From: Chloroflexota bacterium
GTDB taxonomy: Bacteria > Chloroflexota > Dehalococcoidia > Tepidiformales > Tepidiformaceae
Direction of reading: 5' to 3'
Assembly (NCBI GenBank): GCA_016191435.1
Contig: JACPOQ010000051.1
Coordinates: 62,001 to 126,000, forward strand
Length of the DNA stretch: 64,000 nt
Shown one piece after another: positions 7,956-16,929 of this stretch. The notes below the pieces were generated by a model. That model did not search any database. It was not told where the DNA came from and was given only the letters and a program-made list of their open reading frames with translations. The first letter of the stretch is position 1; every line of letters begins with the position of its first letter. A program made the position numbers and the translations under genes.

Positions 7956-8966
7956 ATGCGGCGATTCCTGCCCGTGTTCCTGGCCCTCACGCTCGCCACC
8001 CTATTCCTGGCGGCGTGCGGCGGCGACGACGACGGCTCCCCCGGCGCGACGGCCACGCGGCCCGCATCACCCGGGCCCAGCGCCTCGGCGGCGGCCACGC
8101 AGGCAACCGCGGCCGCCGCCGCGACGCCGGCCGGCCCGGCCGATTGCCCGGTATCCGATGCGAGCCTCTGCGGCTTCGCCGCCAGCGTCCAGGCGTCGCT
8201 CCAGAAGGGCTCCGTCGACCCGGTTATCGATGCCACGGAACGCCAGGACGTCACCTGCAAGGGCGCCGACACGAAGCCCACTGACGCGACAGCCGCGGTG
8301 TGCAAGGGCAAAGCCGCGGGCGAGGTAGTCACCGGGTACCTGACCGGCACCCGCAACAGCGAGGGCGGCTTCGTTTCGCGCGCGGCGCTCAGCCAGGTTT
8401 ACGCACGCTGGGGACTGAACCCGCCAGCCCAGGTCAGCGACGACTATGGTGGCGGTCTGCTGCGCCTCATGACGATCGGCTCGCCCTCCCGGGATGGCTG
8501 CACCGGCTGCCACGTGCTCGTGTACAGCTGGATTGAGCCGTTCCAGCCGGGCGACGACCGCTACACGCGGAAGGCGTTCGTCCTGGATGTGGAAAAACTG
8601 GCGTCGTGGAAGATTTCGCTTTCGACCAGCGGCGTCATCCTGCCATCCGAGGCGGACGCGATCCTCCTTGGCGGCACGTACGAGGGCCGCACGTACCAGC
8701 GCTGGAACCCCGCGGATGGCACGAAGCCGGCCGGGACGGGCGGCATCTACTTCGGGAAGAGCATCGCCGTCGCGGGCGCCGGCGAGTGCGTAAACGACCG
8801 CGCCGCGCCATTGAAGACGGCGGCGGTGCTCGATTGCCTGGCGGACGGTACGAAGGTGACCGTGGTGGGCGGCCCCAGGACCGTCGACGGCACGCGCTGG
8901 TGGCGCGTGCTGCACCCCAACCCGGGCGTCGCCGCCGGCTGGATCGCGGCGGACAACCTGAAATAG
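7956..8966 (+). CDS. Exported lipoprotein with C-terminal SH3-like region and one CxxCH motif
   Basis: Predicted lipoprotein of 336 residues; no family recognised with certainty. The signal peptide MRRFLPVFLALTLATLFLAAC ends in a good LAAC lipobox and is followed by a low-complexity Ala/Thr/Pro stalk to about residue 60. The folded part carries several cysteines and a CTGCH at residues 182-186, formally a c-type haem attachment motif. The last 80 residues (CVNDRAAPLKTAAVLDCLADG ... WWRVLHPNPGVAAGWIAADNLK) look like a bacterial SH3-type domain of the kind that binds cell wall. A good ribosome-binding sequence (GAGGAGG) precedes the ATG. Confidence 0.75.
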   Translation: MRRFLPVFLALTLATLFLAACGGDDDGSPGATATRPASPGPSASAAATQATAAAAATPAGPADCPVSDASLCGFAASVQASLQKGSVDPVIDATERQDVTCKGADTKPTDATAAVCKGKAAGEVVTGYLTGTRNSEGGFVSRAALSQVYARWGLNPPAQVSDDYGGGLLRLMTIGSPSRDGCTGCHVLVYSWIEPFQPGDDRYTRKAFVLDVEKLASWKISLSTSGVILPSEADAILLGGTYEGRTYQRWNPADGTKPAGTGGIYFGKSIAVAGAGECVNDRAAPLKTAAVLDCLADGTKVTVVGGPRTVDGTRWWRVLHPNPGVAAGWIAADNLK

Positions 8967-9166
8967 CCCCCGGCAGGGACAACACGCCGTCCACCCGAGA
9001 CAACGCGTCCGCGGGACTGTACATAAGAGTGACCGAGGACGTGCCGTCCGCGTCTCCGCATGGACATAAGCCAATGGTCGGACCGTGCGGATTCCCCGAT
9101 GGCCGGGGCGCGTTGCGAGCGCCGGAGTGCCCGCCCGCCGCGCGTGCATGCCGAGAACCGGCGCAG

Positions 9167-9215
9167 CCTCGGGCCTCGGAACTCGGCCCTCGGCCCTCGG
9201 CCCTCGGCCCTTCCC
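9167..9215. repeat. Heptamer tandem array, CTCGGCC type
   Basis: Seven consecutive seven-base units (CCTCGGG, CCTCGGA, ACTCGGC, CCTCGGC three times, CCTTCCC). It lies in the 280-base spacer just before the metallo-hydrolase ribosome-binding site. Same structural class as the other heptamer arrays of this window. Confidence 0.85.
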
Positions 9216-9246
9216 GTATGATTGCCCCGCACAGGAGGAATCCCAA

Positions 9247-10191
9247 ATGAGCAGCCAGCCAATCCCGCCTGGGACTACCGTCCCGGCGCCAGAGGTGCAG
9301 GAGGTCTCGGATGGGATCTTCGCCTACGTCCAGCTCGATGGCAGCTGGTTCCTGAACAACGCCGGCTGCATCCGCGGCGCCCGCAGCGCCACGCTCATCG
9401 ATACGGTGGGCACCGAGGCGCGGGCGCGCGCCTGGCACGCGACGGTGGCGAAGCTCACCGGCCTGCCCGTCTCGGCGCTGATTAACACGCATCACCACGC
9501 CGACCACACAAATGGCAACTTCATGTTCTCGCCGCCCGCGGCGGTCATCGCGCAGGAACGCTGCCGGGAAGAGATGGTCGCGAACCCCGGCTTCCCCCGC
9601 CGCAGCCCGCTCTTCCCGAACACGGATTTCGGCGATTGCCCACCCACGCCGCCCACCGTCACCTTCGCCGAGCGCATGGAGGTCTTCGTCGATGACCTGC
9701 GCATCGAGCTCATCAGCGTCGGGCCGGCGCACACCACGAATGACCTCGTGGCCTGGATCCCGGACAGGAAGCTGCTCTTCAGCGGCGACGTGATCTTTAA
9801 CGGCGGCACCCCGTTCGCGGTGTTCGGCTCTATCGCCGGCTGGTTCGAGGCGCTCGACACGATCCAGGCGCTCGGCGCGGAGACGATCGTGCCCGGCCAC
9901 GGCGCCGTCTGCGGCCCGGCCGCGATGGAGGAGGTGCGCGCGTACCTGCGCTTCATCGACGCCGCCGCCCGGCGCGGCTTCGAGGCGGGCACGCCCCCAC
10001 TCGAGCTCGCCCGCGGCCTCGAGCTCGGCCCCTTCGCCCACCTCTGCGACCCCGAGCGCATCGTCGGGAACCTGCACCGGGCGTATTCGGAGCTACGCGG
10101 CGAACCGCGCGGCGCAGCGCTGCCGCTGATGGAGATGTTCAGCGAGATGGTCGAATACAACGGAGGCCAGCCCCTCCGCTGCCTTGCCTGA
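9247..10191 (+). CDS. Metallo-beta-lactamase-fold hydrolase
   Basis: MBL-fold hydrolase of 314 residues. The metal-binding motif HxHxDH is seen in NTHHHADHTNGN; further ligands are likely the histidine in GPAHTTNDL, the aspartate in LLFSGDVIFNGGTP and the histidine in IVPGHGAVCG. The GDVIFNGGTP segment is typical of the glyoxalase II/quinoprotein-relay-like branch of the superfamily. The substrate cannot be read from sequence. ATG at 9247 is chosen because AGGAGG lies nine bases upstream; the frame is open further 5' through the heptamer array. Confidence 0.86.
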   Translation: MSSQPIPPGTTVPAPEVQEVSDGIFAYVQLDGSWFLNNAGCIRGARSATLIDTVGTEARARAWHATVAKLTGLPVSALINTHHHADHTNGNFMFSPPAAVIAQERCREEMVANPGFPRRSPLFPNTDFGDCPPTPPTVTFAERMEVFVDDLRIELISVGPAHTTNDLVAWIPDRKLLFSGDVIFNGGTPFAVFGSIAGWFEALDTIQALGAETIVPGHGAVCGPAAMEEVRAYLRFIDAAARRGFEAGTPPLELARGLELGPFAHLCDPERIVGNLHRAYSELRGEPRGAALPLMEMFSEMVEYNGGQPLRCLA

Positions 10192-10195
10192 CACC

Positions 10196-10945
10196 GTGCC
10201 GGGCGACATCGAGCTGCTCGAGGCCGAAATCGACACGCTCTGGGCCCGCGATGCCCGCGGACGGCTGGTCCGGCGCGAACCCGGCGGGCGCGCCGCCCCG
10301 CACCTGGCAGTGGCCATCGCCCCGGATGGGAAGACGATCGTAGCGGTGGGCGCGGCCGTGCCGAATGCGCTCGCGCTCGCTGTACGCGAAGCTGCCGCGG
10401 CGGTACCGCCGGCGCGGGCAGGCGGAGTCCCGGCGGCGGTCGGCCGGTGCCGCGAGATCCTCGAAGGTCCGCTCGGCGCGCTCGTGCTGACGTCCGGCCC
10501 GAGTTACGTCGTGCCCGGTGGGACGGCGTTCGCCTCCCGCGCTACGGTCCATCGCTCCGATGACGCAGGCGCCGGGGCGTTCCATTTCAGTGCCCCGGCG
10601 GAGGCGAACTGGAGCGCCGAGGAGTGGCGGTTGCTGCTGGCGGGCGCGCTCGGGCCGTGGGCCATCGCCACCGTGGGCGGCGAGGTAGCGGCCATCTGCC
10701 ACAGCGCCCGGCTGGCCCCTCGCGGCGCCGAGGCCGGTGTCTGGACCCATCCGCGGTATCGTGGACAGGGCCACGCGGCCGCCGTCACCGCCGCCTGGGC
10801 GTCTCTGATCGCCCCCAGCGGGCGATACGCCTTCTACAGCACCGCCGCCGAGAACCTGTCGTCGCAGCGCGTAGCGGCGCGCCTCAAGCTGCGGCCCATC
10901 GGCTGGATCTGGCAGCTCGCCACCGGCGCAAGCGACGCCCCGTAA
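10196..10945 (+). CDS. GNAT-family acetyltransferase-like protein
   Basis: About 249 residues with a C-terminal GNAT fold. The acyl-CoA-binding signature is visible as AEAGVWTHPRYRGQGHAAAV (the R-x-x-G-x-G/A loop), followed by ENLSSQRVAARLKLRPIG, the usual beta6-beta7 end. The N-terminal half is divergent and is probably the GNAT-like domain found in two-domain acetyltransferases. The start is either TTG at 10184, overlapping the upstream stop by eight bases, or GTG at 10196. Short spacing to the hydrolase suggests one transcript. The substrate is unknown. Confidence 0.75.
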   Translation: MPGDIELLEAEIDTLWARDARGRLVRREPGGRAAPHLAVAIAPDGKTIVAVGAAVPNALALAVREAAAAVPPARAGGVPAAVGRCREILEGPLGALVLTSGPSYVVPGGTAFASRATVHRSDDAGAGAFHFSAPAEANWSAEEWRLLLAGALGPWAIATVGGEVAAICHSARLAPRGAEAGVWTHPRYRGQGHAAAVTAAWASLIAPSGRYAFYSTAAENLSSQRVAARLKLRPIGWIWQLATGASDAP

Positions 10946-11032
10946 CGGGACCGCGCGGTTCCCCACCTGGCTCCTGGCTGCGACGCGCTCCCGCGCTCGC
11001 CCGCGGCCGGCAGTCCGGGCGCGAAGCCCACA

Positions 11033-11061
11033 TCGACAGTAAATGTGCAACGCGTTATAGA
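11033..11061 (+). promoter_or_regulatory. Sigma-70-type promoter upstream of the RTX-repeat gene
   Basis: TCGACA (11033-11038) and TATAGA (11056-11061) are separated by exactly 17 bases, with one and two mismatches to the consensus hexamers. It would give a 5' untranslated region of about 110 bases. That leader contains a perfect seven-pair hairpin (CTGTCCC/GGGACAG, 11093-11110). Confidence 0.55.
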
Positions 11062-11180
11062 CCTGCACGTAACGATTCTGTAAATTGACGCCCTGTCCCG
11101 AGTGGGACAGCAGCGGCGTGAGCCTCCTGTGCGGCAGCGGGCGGTTCGTGCACGCGATCTGCAGGAGAGAGCAAGCGGCA

Positions 11181-12173
11181 ATGAACAAAACACTTTTGGG
11201 GGCGGCAGCTTTGCTGTTGGCCGGAGGGAGCTGGCTCGCCGGCACCCCCGGCACCGCCTTGGCCGATTCGTACTGTAACGGCCAGTTGGCGACGATCGTC
11301 GTCTCCGGCCCGAACAAGACCACCAACGGCACCGCCGGCGACGATGTCATCGTCGGCACCTCCGGGGCCGACATCATCAATGGCCAGGGCGGCGACGATG
11401 TCATCTGCGGCGGCGCCGGCAACGACCGCCTCATCGGCAGCGATGGCGACGACCAGCTCTTCGGCCAGGACGGCAACGACCAGCTCTATGGCAACGACGG
11501 CGACGACCTGCTCGTCGGCGGCGGCAATAACGACCAGCTCTACGGCGATGCCGGCAACGACTTCCTTTCGGGCGATTTCTTCAACCCGAGCGAGGTCGAG
11601 CCGACCGTCAATCTGCTCCAGAGCACCGATGGGCCGCAATCGCAGTCCCTCGCGCTCAGCGAGTTCGATGTCCCCGAGGAGCACGGCTGGAACTTCGGCA
11701 ACGACATCCTTCGCGGCAACGAAGGCGATGACATCCTCGTGGGTGGCCTCGGCAACGACGACCTCGATGGCGCTGCCGGCGACGACACGCTCATCGACTT
11801 CCTCGGCGCCGACAAGCTCCGCGGCGGGCCCGACAACGACTTCCTGCTCGCGGTCCTCGACGCCAACCCGGACGTCGATGGCGAAACGGGCGACGACGTG
11901 GTCATGGGCATCGCCGATTGCGGCGCCAACAGCCTGTACTTCTGCACGGTCGCCAACCCCGTGAGGCTCAAGGGCGGCTATGGCAACGATGTCCTCATAG
12001 CCCACCTCATCGATGGCGACCTGGCGATGGACGGGGGCTACGGCGACGACCTGCTGATGGCCCACACGGTCACCGGCAACGCCGTGCTCGATGGCGGCTC
12101 CGGCTCGAACGACGCCTGCATGTACCACGACATCGGCGGTACGGTGACGACACCGCGTTGCGAATTCCCCTAG
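11181..12173 (+). CDS. Secreted RTX-type calcium-binding repeat protein
   Basis: Secreted protein of 330 residues. The signal peptide (MNKTLLGAAALLLAGGSWLA, cleavage probably after ALA) is followed by tandem nonapeptides of the GGxGxDxLx class, for example GTAGDDVIVGTSGADIINGQ, GNDRLIGSDGDDQLFG and GNEGDDILVGGLGNDDL. Such repeats bind Ca2+ in parallel beta-rolls outside the cell. The later repeats degenerate, and four cysteines (two in CGANSLYFC) may form disulphides. No catalytic domain accompanies the repeats, so it is a structural or surface protein rather than a typical RTX toxin. It has its own promoter, a GGAGAG ribosome-binding site and a terminator, making it a monocistronic unit. Confidence 0.88.
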   Translation: MNKTLLGAAALLLAGGSWLAGTPGTALADSYCNGQLATIVVSGPNKTTNGTAGDDVIVGTSGADIINGQGGDDVICGGAGNDRLIGSDGDDQLFGQDGNDQLYGNDGDDLLVGGGNNDQLYGDAGNDFLSGDFFNPSEVEPTVNLLQSTDGPQSQSLALSEFDVPEEHGWNFGNDILRGNEGDDILVGGLGNDDLDGAAGDDTLIDFLGADKLRGGPDNDFLLAVLDANPDVDGETGDDVVMGIADCGANSLYFCTVANPVRLKGGYGNDVLIAHLIDGDLAMDGGYGDDLLMAHTVTGNAVLDGGSGSNDACMYHDIGGTVTTPRCEFP

Positions 12174-12200
12174 GGTCTCCAGTCCCGGGTGGAACCGCTC

Positions 12201-12230
12201 GGAGGGGCCTGCAACCGCGGGCCCCTTCTT
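12201..12230 (+). terminator. Rho-independent-like terminator after the RTX gene
   Basis: Stem AGGGGCC (12203-12209) pairs perfectly with GGCCCCT (12220-12226), followed by TCTT. It starts 28 bases after the stop codon. The U-tract is short, as often seen in very GC-rich genomes. Confidence 0.7.
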
Positions 12231-12333
12231 GTGAGCCGAGATCGCGGGCGGCCATCCCGGAGGCGGAGGGGCCACGACGCCCCCATACCGCACGATAGCG
12301 CGCCGCGCGGGCGGCCGTCGTAAGCTGCGTGCG

Positions 12334-14067
12334 ATGAGCGCCACCAACGCCGCCATGCCGGATACGCGCGGGCTGAACTTCTTCGCTGCCGACCCGAACC
12401 TCGCGTTCGCGCTGCGCCAGCATGCAGCCCCCGCCGATGCCGAGCGCGCGGTGCCGCTGCTCCACGACCTCGGGGCCGTCGCCGGTGAGGAGCTGGATAA
12501 GCTGGCCATGCTCGCCGACCAGCACCCACCGCAGCTCGTGACCCACGACCGCGAGGGTCGCCGCATCGACGAGCTCGTCTACCACCCGGCCTATATTGAG
12601 ATGCAGAAGCTCGGCTTCTCCCGCTACGGCTTCGCCGCGATGTCCCACCGGCCGGGGGTGCTCGGCTGGCCCGGGCGCATCCCGCAGGTGGTGAAATACG
12701 CGCTTTCGTACCTGTTCGTGCAGTCCGAGTTCGGGCTCTTCTGCCCCATTTCGATGACCGACTCCGCGGCCCGCGTGCTGAACCTGTTCGGCTCGCCCGA
12801 GCTGCGAGCGCACTACGTCCCGGGGCTCACGAGCACCGATTTCGGCGAACTCTTGCAGTCCGCCCAGCTCCTCACCGAGCGCACCGGCGGCAGCGATGTC
12901 GGCGCGAACGAGTGCGTCGCCGTCCCGGCCGCGGACGGGACCTGGGCCCTGACCGGCGAGAAGTGGTTCTGTTCGAACGCCGGTGCGGACGTGCACCTGA
13001 CGCTCGCGCGGCCCGCGCGCGCTCCCGGCGGGACGAAGGGCCTCGGCATGTTCCTCGTGCCGAAGCTCCTCCCGGACGGCCGCCGCAACAGCTACGTCAT
13101 CCGCCGCCTGAAAGAGAAGCTCGGCTCGCGTTCGATGCCGAGCGCGGAATACGAATTCGACGGCGCGACGGCGTACCCCGTGGGCGAGCTCGACCGCGGC
13201 TTCGCGCAGATGGCCGAGATGATCAACGTGTCGCGGTTATCGAACGGCATGCGTGCAGCCGCGATCATGCGCCGCTCGCTGCTCGAAGCCGTGGTCCACG
13301 CCCGCGGGCGCGCCGCCTTCGGCAAGCCGCTGTTCGAACAGCCGCTGCTGCGTGAGCAGATCTTCGCGATGACGCTCGAGAGCGAGGCGGCGCTCGCGTT
13401 CGTGCTCTTCGCCGCGGCGCAACTGGATGCCGCCGATTCAGGCTCCGAATCCGCCGCGCAGGTGGTGCGCATCGTCACGCCGCTAATCAAGTACGCCGTC
13501 TGCCGGCAAGCGCGCGGCGTCGCCGGGATGGCGATGAACGTCCGCGGCGGCAACGGCTACATCGAGGAATGGGTGAACGCGAAGCTGCTGCGCGATGCTC
13601 ACCTCGGCAGCATCTGGGAAGGCGCCGAGAACATCGTCGCGCTCGATGTGGCCCGTGCCGCGCTGCGCGAGCAGGCCCACCACGCGCTCTTCCGCGAACT
13701 CGATACACGCCTCGGAGGACTCCGTGACAGCGATGTCCGGCGCGAAGCCGAGCTGCTCGCCGCCGCGCTTGCCGGCGCCCGCACGCGCTTCGAAGCCCTC
13801 CTGGACACAGACGCGGCCACCCGCGAGCCGCGCATGGCCGCGATGTGCGACCGCCTCGCGGCGGTTGTGTGCTGCGCGCTGCTGTTCGAAGAAGCCGACA
13901 TGCAGGTGACGGCCGGCGGTGGCTACCGCAAACTGCTCATCGCCACCGAATACCGCCGCCGCACCCTCGACCGCTCGGACCCCCTCGACCTCACCCCCGC
14001 CGGCGCCCGCTGGCTCGACGAAGTGGTCGATTGGGGCGCAGTGCCCGCGGAGGCGGTGCGGGGGTAG
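12334..14067 (+). CDS. Acyl-CoA dehydrogenase, AidB-like
   Basis: FAD-dependent acyl-CoA dehydrogenase-superfamily protein of 577 residues. The N-terminal block LNFFAADPNLAFALRQHA and the overall length match the AidB branch (adaptive-response protein) rather than the ~385-residue beta-oxidation enzymes. Flavin-site elements are visible: QLLTERTGGSDVGANE, WFCSNAGADVHLTLARP and MAMNVRGGNGYIEEW, plus VSRLSNGMRAAAIMRRSLLEA. The C-terminal 120 residues form the extra helical domain of this branch. AidB-type proteins bind DNA and FAD in E. coli, but that role cannot be assumed here. The gene stands alone between the RTX gene and the response regulator. Confidence 0.88.
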   Translation: MSATNAAMPDTRGLNFFAADPNLAFALRQHAAPADAERAVPLLHDLGAVAGEELDKLAMLADQHPPQLVTHDREGRRIDELVYHPAYIEMQKLGFSRYGFAAMSHRPGVLGWPGRIPQVVKYALSYLFVQSEFGLFCPISMTDSAARVLNLFGSPELRAHYVPGLTSTDFGELLQSAQLLTERTGGSDVGANECVAVPAADGTWALTGEKWFCSNAGADVHLTLARPARAPGGTKGLGMFLVPKLLPDGRRNSYVIRRLKEKLGSRSMPSAEYEFDGATAYPVGELDRGFAQMAEMINVSRLSNGMRAAAIMRRSLLEAVVHARGRAAFGKPLFEQPLLREQIFAMTLESEAALAFVLFAAAQLDAADSGSESAAQVVRIVTPLIKYAVCRQARGVAGMAMNVRGGNGYIEEWVNAKLLRDAHLGSIWEGAENIVALDVARAALREQAHHALFRELDTRLGGLRDSDVRREAELLAAALAGARTRFEALLDTDAATREPRMAAMCDRLAAVVCCALLFEEADMQVTAGGGYRKLLIATEYRRRTLDRSDPLDLTPAGARWLDEVVDWGAVPAEAVRG

Positions 14068-14133
14068 GCGCGCGGAGCGGGAGGCATGCGCCCAGCGTGC
14101 CGGCCCCCGCGGCGGGGTCGGTTCGAGTCGAGG

Positions 14134-14171
14134 TTTGGCCGCTCGCTGACGCGCGCGGTCCCGTTCGCGCG
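14134..14171. repeat. Degenerate solo copy of the REP-type palindromic end
   Basis: A stretch close to the right-hand end of the long repeats near 51 kb: both run TTTGGCCGCT-GCT-ACGCGCGCGGT-CCGTT with a few substitutions. It lies in the 203-base spacer between the AidB-like gene and the response regulator, away from any transposase. Confidence 0.6.
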
Positions 14172-14270
14172 TCGGCGCCGATGCTGCCAGGCCCCGTTGC
14201 CCCCACATTGGGCCAACATTGGAATCCTCTCATGTATTTCAAAGCTTTCTGTGCTCCCATAGAAGCTGCG

Positions 14271-14951
14271 ATGAAGATTCTGCTGGTGGAGGATGAGGTG
14301 CGGCTGGCGACGGCCGTGCGGCGCGTGCTGGAAGAGGAAGGCCACAACACCGATTGGCTGGCCGATGGCGGCCTCGCGCTCGCCAAAGCCGAGGACGAAG
14401 AGTACGACATCATCCTCCTCGACGTGATGCTCCCCGGCCTCGATGGCTACGCCGTCGCCCGCAGCCTGCGCGCCCAGAAGAGCACGGTCCCAATCCTCAT
14501 GCTCACCGCGCGCGACGCCATCCACGACCGCGTGAAGGGGCTCGACGCGGGCGCCGACGACTACCTTGTGAAGCCGTTCGCGCTGGCCGAACTGCTGGCC
14601 CGCGTCCGCGCCCTCGGGCGGCGGGCGAAGATGGCGGGCGGCGCCGAGCCCGACGCCCTCAAGGTCGGCGACCTGGAGCTGGACCTGCGCAGCCACGAGG
14701 CCATCCGCGCCGGCCAGCGCATCGAGCTGACGGCGAAGGAGTTCTCACTACTCGAAACGCTCATGCGCCACCCCGGCCAGGTGATGACGCGCTCGCAGCT
14801 CCTCGATAGCGTCTGGAGCTACGATGTCATGACTGAATCCAACGTCGTCGACATCTATATCCACTACCTGCGCAACAAGATCGAACGCAATTCGCCCGAA
14901 AAGCTCATCCGCACGGTGCGCGGCGTTGGCTATTCGATCAGGGCAGGCTGA
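14271..14951 (+). CDS. OmpR/PhoB-family response regulator
   Basis: Two-domain transcription regulator of 226 residues. The receiver domain has the acidic pocket VEDE (residues 6-9), the phospho-acceptor D51 in DIILLDVMLPG, the threonine in ILMLTARD and the lysine in DDYLVKPFA. The C-terminal winged-helix DNA-binding domain ends VVDIYIHYLRNKIE ... IRTVRGVGYSIRAG. ATG at 14271 is chosen because translation begins exactly at the canonical MKILLVEDE; the open frame extends further 5' without homology. It overlaps the kinase start (TGATG). Likely targets are its own operon and the flavin-redox genes immediately downstream. Confidence 0.95.
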   Translation: MKILLVEDEVRLATAVRRVLEEEGHNTDWLADGGLALAKAEDEEYDIILLDVMLPGLDGYAVARSLRAQKSTVPILMLTARDAIHDRVKGLDAGADDYLVKPFALAELLARVRALGRRAKMAGGAEPDALKVGDLELDLRSHEAIRAGQRIELTAKEFSLLETLMRHPGQVMTRSQLLDSVWSYDVMTESNVVDIYIHYLRNKIERNSPEKLIRTVRGVGYSIRAG

Positions 14952-16231
14952 TGTTCACACGTGCCCGCATGCTGCTCGCCGCGTGGTTCGCGGGCGCGCT
15001 CGCCGTGACCATCATCGCCATTGGCGCCGTCGTCTACGCGGTTGTCCGCAACAACCTGGACCAGCAGCTCGATGACAGCATCCGCGCGAGCAACGCCGAA
15101 TTGCAGGCCGGCGCGAAGATGCCGCCGAAGGGCCCTCCTCCTGGTGGTGGTCCGGGTCCCTCCGATGGCGACGGCGACGACTATTCCCGCCGCCTCGCCG
15201 GCATCTCCAGCGACATCTTCTACGTCATCACCGCCGCGGATGGCACCATCCAGGGCAACCCGCGCAACGTGGACACCGCGGGTATCGATTTCGCGGAGCT
15301 GGCGAGCGCGGCCGGGAGCGGCCAGTACTGGGGCGACATCTCCAGCGGGGGCACTCGCTACCGCGTGACGACATCGCCGTGGTCCGGGACGGCCGGCGGG
15401 TACCTGACCGTGGGGCGTTCGCTGGAATCCCGCGACCAGCAGTTGCGGTCCCTCCTGCTCGTCCTCGTCATCGGCGGGTTGAGCGGCGTGGTGCTTTCGG
15501 GCGCGGGCGGCCTCTGGCTCGCGGGCCGCGCGCTCGTGCCGATCCGGCGCTCGCTCGATACCCAGCGCCGCTTCGTTTCCGATGCCTCGCACGAGCTGCG
15601 GACGCCCCTCGCGGTGGTGCGTGCGAACAGCGAGCTGCTGCTGCGCCACCTCGATGCGACCGTCGAGTCGCGGCTGGACCAGGTCGAGGCGATCACACTC
15701 GAAACCGAGCACATGACGCACCTCGTCGAGGACCTGCTGACGCTCGCGCGCGCCGATGAGGGCGCTGCCAACCTCGCCCTCGGGACCGAGGACCTCGGCG
15801 CCATCGTGGAGGAGGTGGGCCACGAACTGGGCGCGCTCGCCGAGCTGCACGGCGTGCGGCTGGCCGTGGAGACATCGCCGGCGGTGGTCGCCGGCGACCG
15901 CCAGCGGCTCCGGCAGCTCGCCGTCATCCTCATCGACAACGCCCTGAAGTACACCCCGGAAGGCGGCCGCGTGGCCGTCCGCTGCAGGGTGGTCCGCAAG
16001 CACGCCGAGTTCTCCATCACCGATTCGGGGCCGGGCATCCCCGCCAAGGACCACGACCGCATCTTCGACCGCTTCGTGCGCCTCGATTCGAGCCGCACCC
16101 GCAGCGCCGGGGGCAGCGGGCTCGGCCTCGCCATCGCACAGTCGATCGCGCAGGCGCACGGCGGGCGCATCAACGTCGAATCGCAGGCGGGCCACGGCGC
16201 CACGTTCGTCGTCCGGCTGCCGCTACAGTAG
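14951..16231 (+). CDS. Membrane sensor histidine kinase
   Basis: Sensor kinase of 426 residues, partner of the upstream regulator. It has TM1 (about 8-32), an extracytoplasmic sensor segment with a Pro/Gly-rich insertion (PPKGPPPGGGPGPSDGDGDD), TM2 (about 158-185), an HAMP-like linker (RALVPIRRSLDTQRR), the HisKA box FVSDASHELRTPLAVV with H214, and an HATPase domain with the N box (VILIDNALKYTPEGG), the G1 box (DSGPGIP), the F box and the G2 box (GGSGLGLAIAQSI). All catalytic boxes are intact. The extracytoplasmic signal is unknown; the redox genes beyond suggest a metal, flavin or redox cue, which is inference. Confidence 0.94.
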   Translation: MFTRARMLLAAWFAGALAVTIIAIGAVVYAVVRNNLDQQLDDSIRASNAELQAGAKMPPKGPPPGGGPGPSDGDGDDYSRRLAGISSDIFYVITAADGTIQGNPRNVDTAGIDFAELASAAGSGQYWGDISSGGTRYRVTTSPWSGTAGGYLTVGRSLESRDQQLRSLLLVLVIGGLSGVVLSGAGGLWLAGRALVPIRRSLDTQRRFVSDASHELRTPLAVVRANSELLLRHLDATVESRLDQVEAITLETEHMTHLVEDLLTLARADEGAANLALGTEDLGAIVEEVGHELGALAELHGVRLAVETSPAVVAGDRQRLRQLAVILIDNALKYTPEGGRVAVRCRVVRKHAEFSITDSGPGIPAKDHDRIFDRFVRLDSSRTRSAGGSGLGLAIAQSIAQAHGGRINVESQAGHGATFVVRLPLQ

Positions 16232-16329
16232 CGGGAAAGTTAATCCGGCCTAACGGTTCTAATCGTTATCACATCGAGCGCCCGTAGCTTGCGGGAGACA
16301 CAGGCAAGAACCTCCGGGAGGTGTGAGCA

Positions 16330-16929
16330 ATGGTGAAGCAGGGTCGTGGCGGGCCGCAGCGCGATGACGGCCGGGCGCCGGCGCCGAAGCGCTCCGGATG
16401 GAGGAGCCGCAAGCCGGGCCGCCTGGCTTCGAGCATGGTCGGCCTGAGCGCGGCCGCCATTGCCTCCGTCTATGCGGTTGGTTACTTCCACACCGAAACC
16501 TCGGGACTCAGCCTCTCCGCGCTGCCCGATGCAGCCGCGGCAGTGCAGGCGACGAGCACCCCCGTCTCGCGGCAGCCCTCGATTGCCTCGAACCAGGGCA
16601 CGAACCAGAGCGCGCCGCGCGCCACACCCACGGCGGCCCCGGGCGCCAGCTCCGCGAGCGCCCTCTACAAGGACGGCAGCTACAAGGGCGTCGGGACGAG
16701 CCGTCACGGGAACATCGAGGCGACGGTCGTCGTCTCCGGCGGCAAAATTGTCTCCGCCGCCATCACCAACTGCCAGACACGCTACCCCTGCTCCGCCGTC
16801 ACGGCGCTGACGAACGAAGTGGTCGCGCGCCAGGGCGTTCCCGTCGACTACGTCTCCGGCGCGAGCGATAGTTCGCAGGCGTACCGCGGCGCCGTCACCC
16901 GCGCGCTGGCCCAGGCGAAGGCGGTCTGA
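16330..16929 (+). CDS. Membrane-anchored FMN-binding domain protein (flavinylation substrate)
   Basis: Protein of 199 residues with a basic cytoplasmic N terminus, one membrane anchor (MVGLSAAAIASVYAVGYF), a Ser/Thr/Pro-rich linker and a C-terminal FMN-binding domain of the RnfG/NqrC type (YKDGSYKGVGTSRHGNIEA ... VDYVSGASDSSQAYRGAV). The SGAS motif with upstream Asp matches the ApbE recognition pattern (D-x-x-SGA[T/S]), so FMN is probably attached covalently to that last serine on the outer face of the membrane. Its stop codon overlaps the apbE start (TGATG). A short palindrome (ACCTCC/GGAGGT, 16310-16322) overlaps the ribosome-binding site. Confidence 0.88.
   Translation: MVKQGRGGPQRDDGRAPAPKRSGWRSRKPGRLASSMVGLSAAAIASVYAVGYFHTETSGLSLSALPDAAAAVQATSTPVSRQPSIASNQGTNQSAPRATPTAAPGASSASALYKDGSYKGVGTSRHGNIEATVVVSGGKIVSAAITNCQTRYPCSAVTALTNEVVARQGVPVDYVSGASDSSQAYRGAVTRALAQAKAV

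Noticed and set aside
16232-16329. TAATC/TAACG direct repeats upstream of the FMN-binding gene as a regulator binding site
   Set aside because: Suggestive spacing only; too degenerate to call without knowledge of the regulator's motif.
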